A stretch of 64,000 nucleotides of DNA, from the NCBI GenBank assembly GCA_017302135.1, contig JAFLDZ010000004.1:241961-305960 (forward strand), in the 5' to 3' direction. Shown piece after piece: positions 41,681 through 53,301 of the stretch (position 1 is the stretch's first letter; the number at the start of each line of letters is the position of its first letter). The notes under the pieces were generated by a model. The model saw only the letters and a list, made by a program, of their open reading frames with translations. It made no database searches and had not been told where the DNA came from. The translations under genes were made by a program, and so were the position numbers. Source of the stretch: Lysobacterales bacterium. GTDB lineage: Bacteria > Pseudomonadota > Gammaproteobacteria > Xanthomonadales > Xanthomonadaceae.

Positions 41681-42613
41681 ATGAATCGTCGTGTCTTCGG
41701 CCGCATGTTGGCGGTGTTGTTGCTGTGCCTGTGTTCGATCGGCGCGCATGCGCAATCGACCTATACCCAGACCAAGTATCCGGTCGTGCTGGTGCATGGA
41801 TTGCTGGGCTTCGACTCGGTGCTGGGGGTGTACGACTACTGGTACGGCATCGGCAACGAGCTGAAGGCCGGCGGCGCCAAGGTCTACACGGCCAGCGTTT
41901 CGGCCAGCAATTACACCGAGGTGCGCGGCGAGCAGTTGATCCGCGATCTGGACACCCTGCGTGCGGTGACCGGCAAACAGAAATTCAACCTGATCGGCCA
42001 CAGCCATGGCGGCCCGACCACGCGCTACGTCGCGTCGGTGCGCCCGGATCTGGTGGCGTCGGTCACCGTGCTGGGTTCGCCGAACACCGGCGCACCGATG
42101 GCCGATGCGATCAGCACGACGCTGCCGCCCGGTTCGCCGCTGCGGCCGATCGTCGCTTCGTTCGTCAATGCCTTCAGTGGTTTTCTGGGCGCCCTGTCGG
42201 GCAATACCGATCCGCAGAATGCGCTCGGCGCGCTGGCGTCGCTGAGCACTGCCGGTTCCACGCAGTTCAACGCACGGCATCCGCAGGGCAAACCGACGAC
42301 CAGTTGCGGCAGCGGTGCGGCCACGGTCAATGGGATTCGCTACTACTCGCTCAGCGGGACTTCGGTGCTGACCAACGTCTTCGATATCAGCGACCCGCTG
42401 ATGGGCGCCGGCAGTCTGGTGTTCGGCTTCGAAGCGAACGATGGTCTGGTCGGACGCTGCTCCTCGCATTGGGGCACGGTGCTGCGCGACGACTACGGCT
42501 GGAACCACCTCGACGAAGTGAATCAGTTCCTCGGTCTGCGCGGTCTGTTCTCGTCCAGCCCGGCCAGCGTACTGCGTGCCCAGGCGAACCGTCTGAAAAC
42601 CCTCGGCCTGTGA
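41681..42613 (+). CDS. Secreted triacylglycerol lipase (Burkholderia/Pseudomonas type)
   Basis: The 310-residue protein has a signal peptide (about residues 1-24) and an alpha/beta-hydrolase fold of bacterial lipase family I. Landmarks are VVLVHGLLGFD (oxyanion hole), GHSHGG with the nucleophile serine, the SPNTGAP stretch, the catalytic Asp region (EANDGLVGRCSSHWG) and the catalytic His in NHLDEVNQ. A disulfide pair (SCGSG ... GRCSS) is typical. The next gene is its dedicated foldase, overlapping by 4 bp, so the lipase is folded in the periplasm and then exported by a type II system not seen here. Confidence 0.95.
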   Translation: MNRRVFGRMLAVLLLCLCSIGAHAQSTYTQTKYPVVLVHGLLGFDSVLGVYDYWYGIGNELKAGGAKVYTASVSASNYTEVRGEQLIRDLDTLRAVTGKQKFNLIGHSHGGPTTRYVASVRPDLVASVTVLGSPNTGAPMADAISTTLPPGSPLRPIVASFVNAFSGFLGALSGNTDPQNALGALASLSTAGSTQFNARHPQGKPTTSCGSGAATVNGIRYYSLSGTSVLTNVFDISDPLMGAGSLVFGFEANDGLVGRCSSHWGTVLRDDYGWNHLDEVNQFLGLRGLFSSSPASVLRAQANRLKTLGL

Positions 42614-43614
42614 GCAAGGCGCGTGCGCTTGGCCTCGGTGCCGCGATGTTCTGCATCGCGGCATCGGTGTTTCTGTGGCAGACCAACCGGCGCACCGGGC
42701 AAAACGCTGTGCCTGAGGTGGCGCGCAGCGAGGTAACAACGAACGCAGGCGTAGCGGTCGATCCCTCGGCGGTGATCGGTACGCCGGCTTCCGCGTTCGC
42801 GATCGACACCAGTTCCCTGCGCGGTACGGAGGTCGATGGCAGCGTATCGTTCGACGCGAATGGCCAGGTCGTGCTCGAGCCCGGCCTGCGGCGTCTGTTC
42901 GATTACTACCTGAGCCTGATCGGCGAGCGCGATCCGCATCAGATCAGGCAACTGCTGGCCGATCATCTGCTCGGTCGCTACGGTGCGAACCGGGCGCAGC
43001 GGGTGCTGAAGCATTTCGACCGTTACGTGGCGTATCAGCAGCGATTGGCCGAAACGAAGATCGGCGATGCGGTCGATCCGCAGGAGCGGCTCGCGAAGGC
43101 CATGGCCTTGCGCCGCGAGTTGCTCGGCGACGACATGGCGACGGCGTTCTTCGCGGAAGAAGAAGCGCTGGCGGCGCTGACGCTCGAACGCATGGCGATC
43201 GCCAGCGACGCTTCGCTGACGGCCGATCGAAAATCCGGATTGCTGGCCGAACTCGATCGCAGCGTAGGCCATACCGCCAGAGCGGAGGCCGATACCGCGA
43301 GCGCGGTGGCCGATCAGGAGCGCAGGTTGGCGCAGGCAGGCGCGGACGCAAGCCAGCGCGCGGCCGAACGCGAAGCGCTGTGGGGCAAGGATGCGGCGGG
43401 GCGTCTGGCACGACTCGACGAAGAACGCGCACGCTGGGATGCGCGCATCGAACAGTATCTGTTCGCGCGCTCGCGCATCGATGGCGATCGCAGTCTGTCG
43501 CCGGCCGCACGCGCGCAGGCGCTGGCAGCGCTGCGCGCCCGCCATTTCGATGCGGCCGAGCAGCGAAGGGTGGCGTCGCTGGAAGCGATCGGGCAATTGA
43601 AACCCGGCGGTTGA
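42610..43614 (+). CDS. Lipase-specific foldase (Lif)
   Basis: Lif is a membrane-anchored steric chaperone that activates the lipase encoded upstream. The 334-residue product has one N-terminal helix (about residues 4-20), a Pro/Ala linker, and the hallmark motif RRLFDYYLSLIGE (consensus RxxFDYxLSxxGE), followed by an almost entirely helical, Arg/Ala/Glu-rich body typical of Lif. The start is GTG 42610, overlapping the lipase stop as GTGA. Confidence 0.94.
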   Translation: MSKARALGLGAAMFCIAASVFLWQTNRRTGQNAVPEVARSEVTTNAGVAVDPSAVIGTPASAFAIDTSSLRGTEVDGSVSFDANGQVVLEPGLRRLFDYYLSLIGERDPHQIRQLLADHLLGRYGANRAQRVLKHFDRYVAYQQRLAETKIGDAVDPQERLAKAMALRRELLGDDMATAFFAEEEALAALTLERMAIASDASLTADRKSGLLAELDRSVGHTARAEADTASAVADQERRLAQAGADASQRAAEREALWGKDAAGRLARLDEERARWDARIEQYLFARSRIDGDRSLSPAARAQALAALRARHFDAAEQRRVASLEAIGQLKPGG

Positions 43615-43691
43615 GCGCAAAGGAAGCCGCAGCGCGTTCGAAAAGCGCAGGTGATGCGCGCTTTCGACATGTGTGCCCAGACCATGCGTGC

Positions 43692-45080
43692 TCAGGCCAT
43701 GCGCGGGCCTTGAATGACCGGGCCCTGCTGCTGCGTCTCCTGCTGTTGGGTCGGGGCGGAGATCCGCTGCTGTTGCGCGAGGCCGCGATTGAGCTCCGCC
43801 ACCTGCTCGCTGCTCTCGGGCAGCGAGCGGTTGACGGATTGCGCGACATCGGCGACGGCGGTCTTTGCCCAGGGGGCCGTCGGGTCGCGGGTGTCGGTCA
43901 TGTAGACCCGACTGCCGTCCGCGCTGAACTGCGCGAAGCCGACATCGTCCAGCCCGCGTGCGCGCGCCGCAACGGTCAGGCCGCCGGACAGCTGCGCGCT
44001 GAGCTGATCCGGTGAACGTCCCAGCGCAGCGTCGCGCTCGTTGACCACGCCCGCCAGGCTCGCATACATGCTGTGGTTGGGGTGTCCCGGCTGGTCGAGC
44101 TGCAGGAGGCCCTGTCGCTGGCCGCCGGCGGGTGCCTGTTGTGGGGCGGCGTCGCCTTCGCGCCCGGGTGGTTGGGGTTGTCCGTTCTGCTGCTGGCGCT
44201 GTTGTTCGACGGCCCGGTCCACCGCCTGCAGCGTCGCCGGATCGGCACGTCCGGTGACCGGCAGGCCCTGCTGTTCCTGAAAGCGCCGCGTGGCTTCCTC
44301 GCTCTGGCGGGTGAAGGTTTCGCCGGCCGGCACCTCGCGGTCGCGATCGGCGCGGACATTGAGCGTGCGCAGGTTGTCGTTGAACTGGCGGACCTCATCG
44401 CCGGTTTCGAGACGGCGCAGCGCGCCATCTTCCATCGCGGGGCGCCCGGCGGCGGGCCTCACTGCGGCGCCCGCCTGGACCCGACCGGCATCCAGATCGG
44501 CGACGAATTCCGGGGTCAGCACCGCATGCCAGGCGTCGTAGCGGTTCAGCCGGTCGGCCAGACCGTTATCGCCGCCGTTGACGGCGCGGGTCGCCCGCGA
44601 CACGTCGTCGCGATCCGCTGCGGGGACGCGCTCCTGCCAATACCAGACCGCGATGCGCTGGGCGTTGTCGCGATTGGCGGCGAGGTCGGGATTGTTGACC
44701 AAGTCCAGATTCAGCGCAGTGCCCGCGTCGCGGTAGTTGGACTCGCCGGTCAGCTGGGTGTAGCCCCGACCGCGATAAAGATAGCCATCGCCGGCATCAT
44801 CGTTGCCCATGCGCCCGCCGTACATCAGGCGCCCGAGTTCCTGCGGGCGGCCCTCCAACGCTTCCAGCCGCGCGGCTTCCAGCACTTCCGGGCCTTCGCG
44901 GCGCGCGGACTGGACCGGGATCTGGTCGATGCCGCGGGTGTAGCGGAAGCCTTCCTCCAGGCGGGTGAAACCGCCGGATTCGTGGCCCAGCTGGCCCATG
45001 AAGTTGGCCATTTCCTCGCGCGAGGTGACGCCGGCCTCGCGGGCGGCGCGGAGCATCGCGAGTTCGTTTTCGGTCGGCAT
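43692..45080 (-). CDS. GH19-type peptidoglycan hydrolase with XVIPCD, probable T4SS antibacterial effector
   Basis: The 462-residue protein has three parts. Residues 1-200 resemble GH19 lysozymes, with LGHESGGF (E34 the likely acid) and YRGRGYTQLTGESNY. A peptidoglycan-binding domain follows (FTRQSEEATRRFQEQQGLPVTGRAD region). From about residue 325 comes an XVIPCD-like domain (GHPNHSMYASLAG, GLDDVGFAQFSADGSRVYM, DPTAPWAKTAVADVAQSVNRSL), the signal that directs Xanthomonadales effectors to the VirD4 coupling protein, then a Gln-rich tail. The architecture is like the known effector XAC2609. There is no signal peptide, as expected for a T4SS substrate. AGGA precedes ATG 45080. Confidence 0.88.
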   Translation of the reverse strand: MPTENELAMLRAAREAGVTSREEMANFMGQLGHESGGFTRLEEGFRYTRGIDQIPVQSARREGPEVLEAARLEALEGRPQELGRLMYGGRMGNDDAGDGYLYRGRGYTQLTGESNYRDAGTALNLDLVNNPDLAANRDNAQRIAVWYWQERVPAADRDDVSRATRAVNGGDNGLADRLNRYDAWHAVLTPEFVADLDAGRVQAGAAVRPAAGRPAMEDGALRRLETGDEVRQFNDNLRTLNVRADRDREVPAGETFTRQSEEATRRFQEQQGLPVTGRADPATLQAVDRAVEQQRQQQNGQPQPPGREGDAAPQQAPAGGQRQGLLQLDQPGHPNHSMYASLAGVVNERDAALGRSPDQLSAQLSGGLTVAARARGLDDVGFAQFSADGSRVYMTDTRDPTAPWAKTAVADVAQSVNRSLPESSEQVAELNRGLAQQQRISAPTQQQETQQQGPVIQGPRMA

Positions 45081-45147
45081 GGGAAGCGTCCTGTTTCCTG
45101 ATGAGGGATGGGTGATGCGTGATGCGGATGCGCTCGATCCGGGGCGG

Positions 45148-45792
45148 TTACGGCAGCGCGTCCGCCGGGAAATCCGCGGGATCGAAGTCCGCCAGCGGCA
45201 CGTCGCCGAAGTCGGCGGGGCCGCGCGATCGTTGCGCGCTGGCGCCATCGGCGCGGTCGAGGCCGTTGAAGACGATGCCGGTCAAGCGCCAGCCGTCGCG
45301 ATCCGGTGCATATGCGAACCGGTATTCGCTGGACCACAGCTCGCGCGAGCCGCCTTCGAAGCGGAGCGTGAATTCGCCGCGACCGGCGCGGATGCTGTGC
45401 AGCGGGTCGCCCATCATCCCGCCGCAGGTGCGGCAGAGGATGGCCTTCGGACTGTTCACGGCCGTTTGCAGCGCGCCATCGGCGCCGCGCCGCAGCACAT
45501 ACAGTGCCCGAGGTGCCGTGGACGCCTCGGCGGCAGCGCGCTCCACCACGATCAGCGCGTCCTCGTCGCCGTCGCCGTCCAGATCGCCGCGTGCGCTCAT
45601 GCGCAGGGTGGCCCCGGCCGGCACGAAGCCCGACAGCCCGGCGTCGCCAGTCGCTGCGGCAGGCGCATCCTGCGGCGGATTGGCGGCACCGCGCTGCGAA
45701 GTGCAGCCGATCGCCAGCATTGCCGCGATTGCCAGCCAGGCGGCTTGGCGCGGTCGCGCGGTACGGGGAAGAAAACGGAAAAATCGAAGCAT
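45148..45792 (-). CDS. Lipoprotein, probable cognate immunity protein of the GH19 effector
   Basis: The 214-residue protein has a lipoprotein signal with acceptor C30 (LAIGC), so it is membrane-anchored in the periplasm, where the effector would act. The mature part contains an EF-hand-like DLDGDGDEDALIVV segment and a CRTCGG pair. In Xanthomonas citri the XAC2609 effector is paired with a calcium-binding periplasmic lipoprotein inhibitor (XAC2610) encoded beside it; the position and the calcium-type motif here suggest the same role. It lies 67 bp before the effector on the same strand. ATG 45792 follows AAGGA. Confidence 0.75.
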   Translation of the reverse strand: MLRFFRFLPRTARPRQAAWLAIAAMLAIGCTSQRGAANPPQDAPAAATGDAGLSGFVPAGATLRMSARGDLDGDGDEDALIVVERAAAEASTAPRALYVLRRGADGALQTAVNSPKAILCRTCGGMMGDPLHSIRAGRGEFTLRFEGGSRELWSSEYRFAYAPDRDGWRLTGIVFNGLDRADGASAQRSRGPADFGDVPLADFDPADFPADALP

Positions 45793-45997
45793 GTGGGGGT
45801 CCTTGCGCGGGCGTTCGGCGATTCCGTCGCGGGGCGGATGCGGGATTCCGCCCCGAAGCCGCGAGCTGCAGCGGGCACAGTCTAGCGAACCGCCGCGCGC
45901 CATCGCACGCATCCGGCGCACAGTTCCGGGACGAAAGGCTGATCCGGGCGAATCCTGTTCCTGCAGAGGCTTTGGTCGGGGTTTCCGTTCGTTTTCA

Positions 45998-47647
45998 TCA
46001 GCGCTTGCCGGCCGCCGGTCGCGGATACCGGTAAGGCGGCGCCGACATCACCATCTCGACGAGCGAATGCGCCAGGGCATGCTCGGCGAGAATCGCGGCG
46101 TCCGCGCCGCGTTCCAGCAGATGCTTCACCGCAGCGTCGCTGTGCGCGCGCGCCAGTACCGGGATCGGTGTTTCGCATTGCTTCAACCGTTTCGCGACCT
46201 TGCCTGCCTCCAGCGGATCGGGAATGGTCAGCACCGCCAGCGCCGCGCGTTCCGGCATCGCTTCGGCGAGTACATCGTCGTCGGCGGCATTGCCGCGGAT
46301 CGCGCGGTACCCGGCGGCGCGCGCGGTCTCGACGCGATCGGCGTCCGTGTCGATCACCACGAACGGCACTTCCGAGCGCGTCAGCAGCCCGGCGAGTTTG
46401 ATGCCGACGCGGCCATAGCCGACCAGCAGGACATGACGCATCGGTGGCGATGCCGGCGCGGCGGCGGCGTTTTTTTCTTCGGCGCGCGCGCGGCGACGCG
46501 CCAGCACGGCGAACAGCAGCGGGTTGAGCATGATCGACAGGATCGCGCCGGCCAGCACGAGGTCGCGCGTCTCGGGCGACATCAATTCCAGGGAGACGCC
46601 GAGGCCGATCAGGATGAACGAGAATTCGCCGATCTGGGCGAGGCTGGCGGCGATGGTCAACGCGATCTCGTTGGATTTGCCGAGCATCCGCACCACGGTC
46701 CACGCGGCGAGGGATTTGCCGATCATGATGATCGCCAGGGTTTCCAGCACTTCGAGCGGGTGTTCGATCAGGATGCCGGGGTCGAACAGCATGCCGACCG
46801 ACACGAAGAACAGCACCGCGAACGCATCGCGCAGCGGCAGCGAATCCTCGGCCGCCTTGTGTCCGAACGGCGATTCGTTGAGCAGCATGCCGGCGAAGAA
46901 CGCGCCCAGCGCGAACGAGACGCCGAACAGCTCGGCCGCGCCGAACGCCACGCCCATCGCGCAGGCCAGCACGCACAGCGTGAACAGTTCGCGCGAACCG
47001 GTGTCGGCCACGCGTTCCAGCACCCAGGGCAACACGCGGCGACCGACGATCAACATCAGCGCGATGAATCCACCGACCTTGAGCGAAGTCGCCAGCAGTA
47101 CTTTGCCGAGCCCTTCGCCGTCATCGTTGCCGGCCAGTGCCGGCACCAGCACCAGCGCGAGCACCATCGCCAGATCTTCGACGATCAGCCAGCCCACCGC
47201 GATGCGTCCGCGTTCGCTGTCGAGCATGCGGCCGCTCTCCAGCGCGCGCAGCAGCACGACGGTGCTGGCGACCGACAGCGATAGACCGAACAGGATGCTC
47301 TGCGAATGCGGCCAGCCGAGCCGCCAGCCGAGGAACCAGCCCATGGCGGTGGCGACGCTCATCTGCACGATCGCGCCGGGCATGGCGAGGTTGCGCACGG
47401 CGATCAGATCGCGCAGCGAGAAGTGCAGGCCTACGCCGAACATCAGCAGGATCACGCCGATCTCGGCCAGTTGCGGTGCGAGCGTCTGGTCGCCGACGAA
47501 GCCGGGCGTGTGCGGGCCGACCAGTACGCCGGCGATCAGATAGCCGACGATCGGGGAGAGGCGCAGGCGTTGTGCCAGCAATCCGAACACGAATGCCAGT
47601 ACGAATCCGATGCAGAGGATTGCGATGAGGGAGGTGTGGTGCGGCAT
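45998..47647 (-). CDS. CPA2 family cation/proton antiporter with RCK-N domain (YbaL/KefB-like)
   Basis: The 549-residue inner-membrane protein has about twelve helices in the first 380 residues, with GYLIAGVLVGPHTPGF and LSVASTVVLLRALE typical of K+/H+ antiporters. After a basic linker (ARRRARAEEK) comes a TrkA-N/RCK nucleotide-binding domain (HVLLVGYGRVGIKLAGLL ... FVVIDTDADRVE). It probably exchanges K+ for H+ under nucleotide control. It is convergent with nothing nearby and is followed downstream by the effector immunity gene on the same strand. Confidence 0.92.
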   Translation of the reverse strand: MPHHTSLIAILCIGFVLAFVFGLLAQRLRLSPIVGYLIAGVLVGPHTPGFVGDQTLAPQLAEIGVILLMFGVGLHFSLRDLIAVRNLAMPGAIVQMSVATAMGWFLGWRLGWPHSQSILFGLSLSVASTVVLLRALESGRMLDSERGRIAVGWLIVEDLAMVLALVLVPALAGNDDGEGLGKVLLATSLKVGGFIALMLIVGRRVLPWVLERVADTGSRELFTLCVLACAMGVAFGAAELFGVSFALGAFFAGMLLNESPFGHKAAEDSLPLRDAFAVLFFVSVGMLFDPGILIEHPLEVLETLAIIMIGKSLAAWTVVRMLGKSNEIALTIAASLAQIGEFSFILIGLGVSLELMSPETRDLVLAGAILSIMLNPLLFAVLARRRARAEEKNAAAAPASPPMRHVLLVGYGRVGIKLAGLLTRSEVPFVVIDTDADRVETARAAGYRAIRGNAADDDVLAEAMPERAALAVLTIPDPLEAGKVAKRLKQCETPIPVLARAHSDAAVKHLLERGADAAILAEHALAHSLVEMVMSAPPYRYPRPAAGKR

Positions 47648-47808
47648 CGGGACAGTATGCGCGATGTGGTCGGTGATGGCTGTCTGCGGGTTCAGTTTTG
47701 TCGGTGCATGGTGTGCGTTGCTTTTGAGGTCGATCAGTCAAGCGTCAACGTGGCGCGGTTGGGCTGAGCGCCCGTTGTGCTTGCGCGATCTTTTGTGCTT
47801 CGGATATC

Positions 47809-48434
47809 GGTGTTGATGACTTATGGCGTGCGGGTAAGGCCTGACTCCTTTTTCGCGCTGGGGCGCGAGTTACTTTCTTTGGCGCAAAGAAAGTAACCAA
47901 AGAAAACATTCCAAGTCCAATTCGAAACAGCGATCTACGAGATGGCCGGGATTTTTCGATGAGACATCCCTGTCTCATCGAAAAACGGCGCACTTCCTGT
48001 GCGCCGCCCTCCGGGTCTACGATCAAGGGAAAGTGTGCCGTCTCTGCAAAACCATCAGGACGTTACCCTCTGTCGGCATCCAAGCAATGGTTCCGTTGTT
48101 TGCATGACCTTTCATGCATTGCATTCTTCGTGCCTTTCGTGAGGTCGTCCGATCGTTGTCCAAATTCCAGCAATCTATATCGTCCTATCCATGTCCAGAC
48201 CATGGTTTGGTCGGACGTGCCTGTAGACCCGGAGGGCGATGTACAGGATGTGCATCGTTTTTCGATGAGACATGGATGTCTCATCGAAAAATCCCGGCCA
48301 TCTCGCAGATCGTTGTTTCGAATTGGACTTGGAGTGTTTTCTTTGGTTACTTTCTTTGCGCCAAAGAAAGTAACTCGCGCCCCAGCGCGAAAAAGGAGCC
48401 AGGCTTCACCCGCACGCCATGAGTCATCAACACC
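47809..48434. repeat. Large inverted repeat: two 212-bp arms around a 202-bp centre
   Basis: The left arm (47809-48020) and right arm (48223-48434) are inverted copies of equal length with about 14 differences by my count (about 93 percent identity). Each arm contains four hairpins. In the left arm they are 47853-47868 (TCGCGC stem), 47869-47897 (GTTACTTTCTTT stem, 5-base loop), 47952-47985 (TTTTTCGATGAGAC stem, 6-base loop) and 47986-48006 (CGGCGCAC stem). The centre 48021-48222 has lower G+C and no gene. Similar TTACTTTCTTT palindromes are, from memory, frequent in Xanthomonadaceae intergenic DNA. Confidence 0.93.
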
Positions 48435-48497
48435 GACAGCGCTGGAATGATCTTGTTTGAATCAGTCAGCAATCAAACACTAAAAGTCCGAAAGAAA

Positions 48498-48527
48498 AAT
48501 GCCAGTCAGACAAGCCTGACTGGCATT
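48498..48527 (-). terminator. Terminator of the TonB-dependent receptor gene
   Basis: On the minus strand a 12-bp stem (AATGCCAGTCAG / CTGACTGGCATT) with a 6-base loop is followed by TTTCTTT. It lies about 50 bp after the receptor stop. Confidence 0.9.
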
Positions 48528-48575
48528 CCGGCATCATCGAAAGTTTCCGCTTTCAGCGAACAACCAGCCGATCGC

Positions 48576-50999
<2,424 letters not shown>

Positions 51000-51188
51000 G
51001 GAGCGATTCCTTGCGGGAGGGGAGGGAATGAGGTTCATGGCGGTGTAACACGCGTCTGATAGCGGGTCAAACGTCCAATCCGAATAAAGAGATGTCTCTG
51101 AACGCGCTTGTCGCACCGGAATCGCGGCCCACGGCGTAAAATCGCCGGCCCGGTTGGTCTCCGCCGTGCTCCAGAGTCTTCCTGCCCC

Positions 51189-53063
51189 ATGATTTCCTTC
51201 CGTAATTTCGCCCTCCGCCGGGGCGAGCGACTGCTGTTGTCCGATGTCGATATGGCCCTGCATGCCGGCTGGCGGGTAGGCGTGGTTGGCCGCAACGGCG
51301 CCGGCAAGTCGTCCCTGTTCGCGGCGCTGATGCGCGAGCTGGAGCCCGACAAGGGCGATCTGGACCTGCCCGGCAAGGCCCGCATCGCCAGCGTGGCCCA
51401 GGAAACCCCGTCGCTGCCCGACCCGGCGCTGGACTTCGTGCTGTCGGGCGATGTCGAAGTGCATGCCGCGGTGCAGGCCGAGGCGAATGCGTTCGCCGCC
51501 GAAGACTGGGAAGCGGTGGCCGAGGCGCACCACCGGCTGGAAGAATTGAACGGCTACGACGCCGCGGCGCGCGCCGGCCGTCTGCTGCACGGACTGGGCT
51601 TCCCGGCCGAGACCCACCCGAAGCCGGTGTCGGACTTCTCCGGTGGTTGGCGGGTGCGCCTGAACGTGGCGCGCGCGCTGATGATGCCCAGCGACCTGCT
51701 GCTGCTGGACGAACCCACCAACCATCTCGATCTCGATGCCGTGGTGTGGATGGAGGAATGGCTGCGCCGTTACCCGGGCACGCTGCTGGTGATCTCGCAC
51801 GACCGCGAATTCCTCGACAACGTCACCACCCACACGCTGCATCTGCATGAAGGCAAAGCCAAGCTCTACACCGGCAACTACACCGCGTTCGAGCGCCAGC
51901 GCGCCGAGCACCTGCGCCAGCAGAGCATCGCCTTCGAAAAGGAACAGGCCGAACGCGCGCATCTGCAGAAATTCATCGACCGCTTCAAGGCCAAGGCCAG
52001 CAAGGCCAAGCAGGCGCAGTCGCGGATGAAGCGTCTCGCCAAGCTGGCCGGCACCGAAGCGGTGCGCGCCGAGCGCGAGTTCCGGATCGAGTTCCCGCAG
52101 CCGCTGAAACTGCCGCATGCGTTGATGCGGTTGAACGATGCGGATTGCGGGTATGGCACCGATGCAGTGATCCTGCACAACGTCGGCTTCGGCCTGGAAG
52201 CCGGCGACCGTATCGGTCTGCTCGGCGCGAACGGCGCCGGCAAATCGACGCTGGTGAAAACACTGGTCGGCGAGTTGCCGCTGATCGCCGGCGAGCGCTA
52301 CGCGCATCCGGATCTGCGCATCGGCTACTTCGCGCAGCATACGGTGGAGTCGCTGGTCTCCGGCACTTCTCCGCTCGATCATCTGCGCGAGCTGTCGCCC
52401 GACCTGGCGAACCAGGTGCTGCGCGATTTCCTCGGCAAGTGGTATTTCCCCGGCGAGCGCGCGTTCGAGAACATCGATTCGTTCTCCGGCGGCGAAAAAG
52501 CGCGGCTCGCGCTGGCATTGATCGCATGGCGGCAGCCGAACGTGCTGCTGCTCGACGAACCCACCAACCATCTCGATCTCGACATGCGCGAAGCGTTGGC
52601 CGAAGCGCTCAGCGATTTCGACGGCGCGATCGTCATGGTCTCGCACGACCGCCACCTCATCGGTCTGGTCTGCGACAACTACGTGCGCGTCGCCGACGGC
52701 GTGGTCGAACCCTTCGACGGCGATCTCGACGAATACGCCGCATGGCTGCGCACCCGCGCCAGCAGCGATCCGAAGAAAGCGGCGGCCAAACAGGTGGAGG
52801 CCGCACCGCCGCCGGTCGCCGCGCAGGTGCCTGCACCGGCGAAGAAAGGGCCGAAGCTCAATCCGCAGAAACTGGCGAAAGCCGAAACGCGCGTCGCCGA
52901 ACTGGAAGCGCGGCTCGCGCAGATCGAAACCGAACTGGCTGCGCCGTCCGCCTATGCCGACGGCGGCAAACGCGCCACCGATCTCGGCCGCGAACAGCAG
53001 ACCCTGCGCGGCCAACTCGAAGCTGCCGAAGCGGAGTTGCTGGCGCTGTACGACGGCGCGTAA
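51189..53063 (+). CDS. ABC-F family ATPase (YheS/Uup type)
   Basis: ABC-F proteins are soluble ribosome-associated ATPases without membrane domains. The 624-residue protein has two ABC cassettes: Walker A GRNGAGKS and GANGAGKS, signatures FSGGWRVRLNVARAL and FSGGEKARLALALIAW, and a Lys/Arg-rich linker between them (FIDRFKAKASKAKQAQSRMK) that is the P-site tRNA interaction motif. A C-terminal coiled coil (ETRVAELEARLAQIETELA) is like YheS. The start MISFRNFALRRG matches the family; no ribosome site is obvious. It diverges from the TonB receptor. Confidence 0.94.
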   Translation: MISFRNFALRRGERLLLSDVDMALHAGWRVGVVGRNGAGKSSLFAALMRELEPDKGDLDLPGKARIASVAQETPSLPDPALDFVLSGDVEVHAAVQAEANAFAAEDWEAVAEAHHRLEELNGYDAAARAGRLLHGLGFPAETHPKPVSDFSGGWRVRLNVARALMMPSDLLLLDEPTNHLDLDAVVWMEEWLRRYPGTLLVISHDREFLDNVTTHTLHLHEGKAKLYTGNYTAFERQRAEHLRQQSIAFEKEQAERAHLQKFIDRFKAKASKAKQAQSRMKRLAKLAGTEAVRAEREFRIEFPQPLKLPHALMRLNDADCGYGTDAVILHNVGFGLEAGDRIGLLGANGAGKSTLVKTLVGELPLIAGERYAHPDLRIGYFAQHTVESLVSGTSPLDHLRELSPDLANQVLRDFLGKWYFPGERAFENIDSFSGGEKARLALALIAWRQPNVLLLDEPTNHLDLDMREALAEALSDFDGAIVMVSHDRHLIGLVCDNYVRVADGVVEPFDGDLDEYAAWLRTRASSDPKKAAAKQVEAAPPPVAAQVPAPAKKGPKLNPQKLAKAETRVAELEARLAQIETELAAPSAYADGGKRATDLGREQQTLRGQLEAAEAELLALYDGA

Positions 53064-53301
53064 TGCCATCGTCATCCCTGCGTCGTGGAACGAGAGGCTC
53101 CGGGTAACATTCCAGGCCAGCTTGTTGAGGATTCCTGCTCTGGATAGAATTTTCCTGGCGGCACCGCGCTCCAGTACGGTGGCGCCCATCTGTTGACAGC
53201 CGTTTTCATGCATTGATCGATCCGGCGGCGCCGGGAGTCGCGTCCGGAGAGGTGCGGCGATCGTTTCCGGCGGAGCCGAATGACAGGGGATTTTTCAGGA
53301 T

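Larger units (their letters stand above)
47648..48575. other. 928-bp gene-free region carrying the large inverted repeat
   Basis: No convincing protein gene lies between the antiporter and the TonB receptor. Most of the space is the two-armed palindromic element at 47809-48434, plus a terminator for the receptor gene at 48498-48527. Open frames crossing the arms encode paralogous peptides on opposite strands because the arms are inverted copies; they are treated as by-products. Confidence 0.75.

Noticed and set aside
47745..48450. Open frames of 93 and 163 residues across the inverted-repeat arms
   Set aside because: They encode the same peptide from each arm on opposite strands. Nucleotide differences are mostly amino-acid changing and instead respect hairpin pairing, so coding selection is unlikely.
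51039..53213. Upstream extension of the TonB receptor frame, antisense to the ABC-F gene
   Set aside because: The receptor has a clear signal peptide and ribosome site at 50999; the extension has antisense composition.
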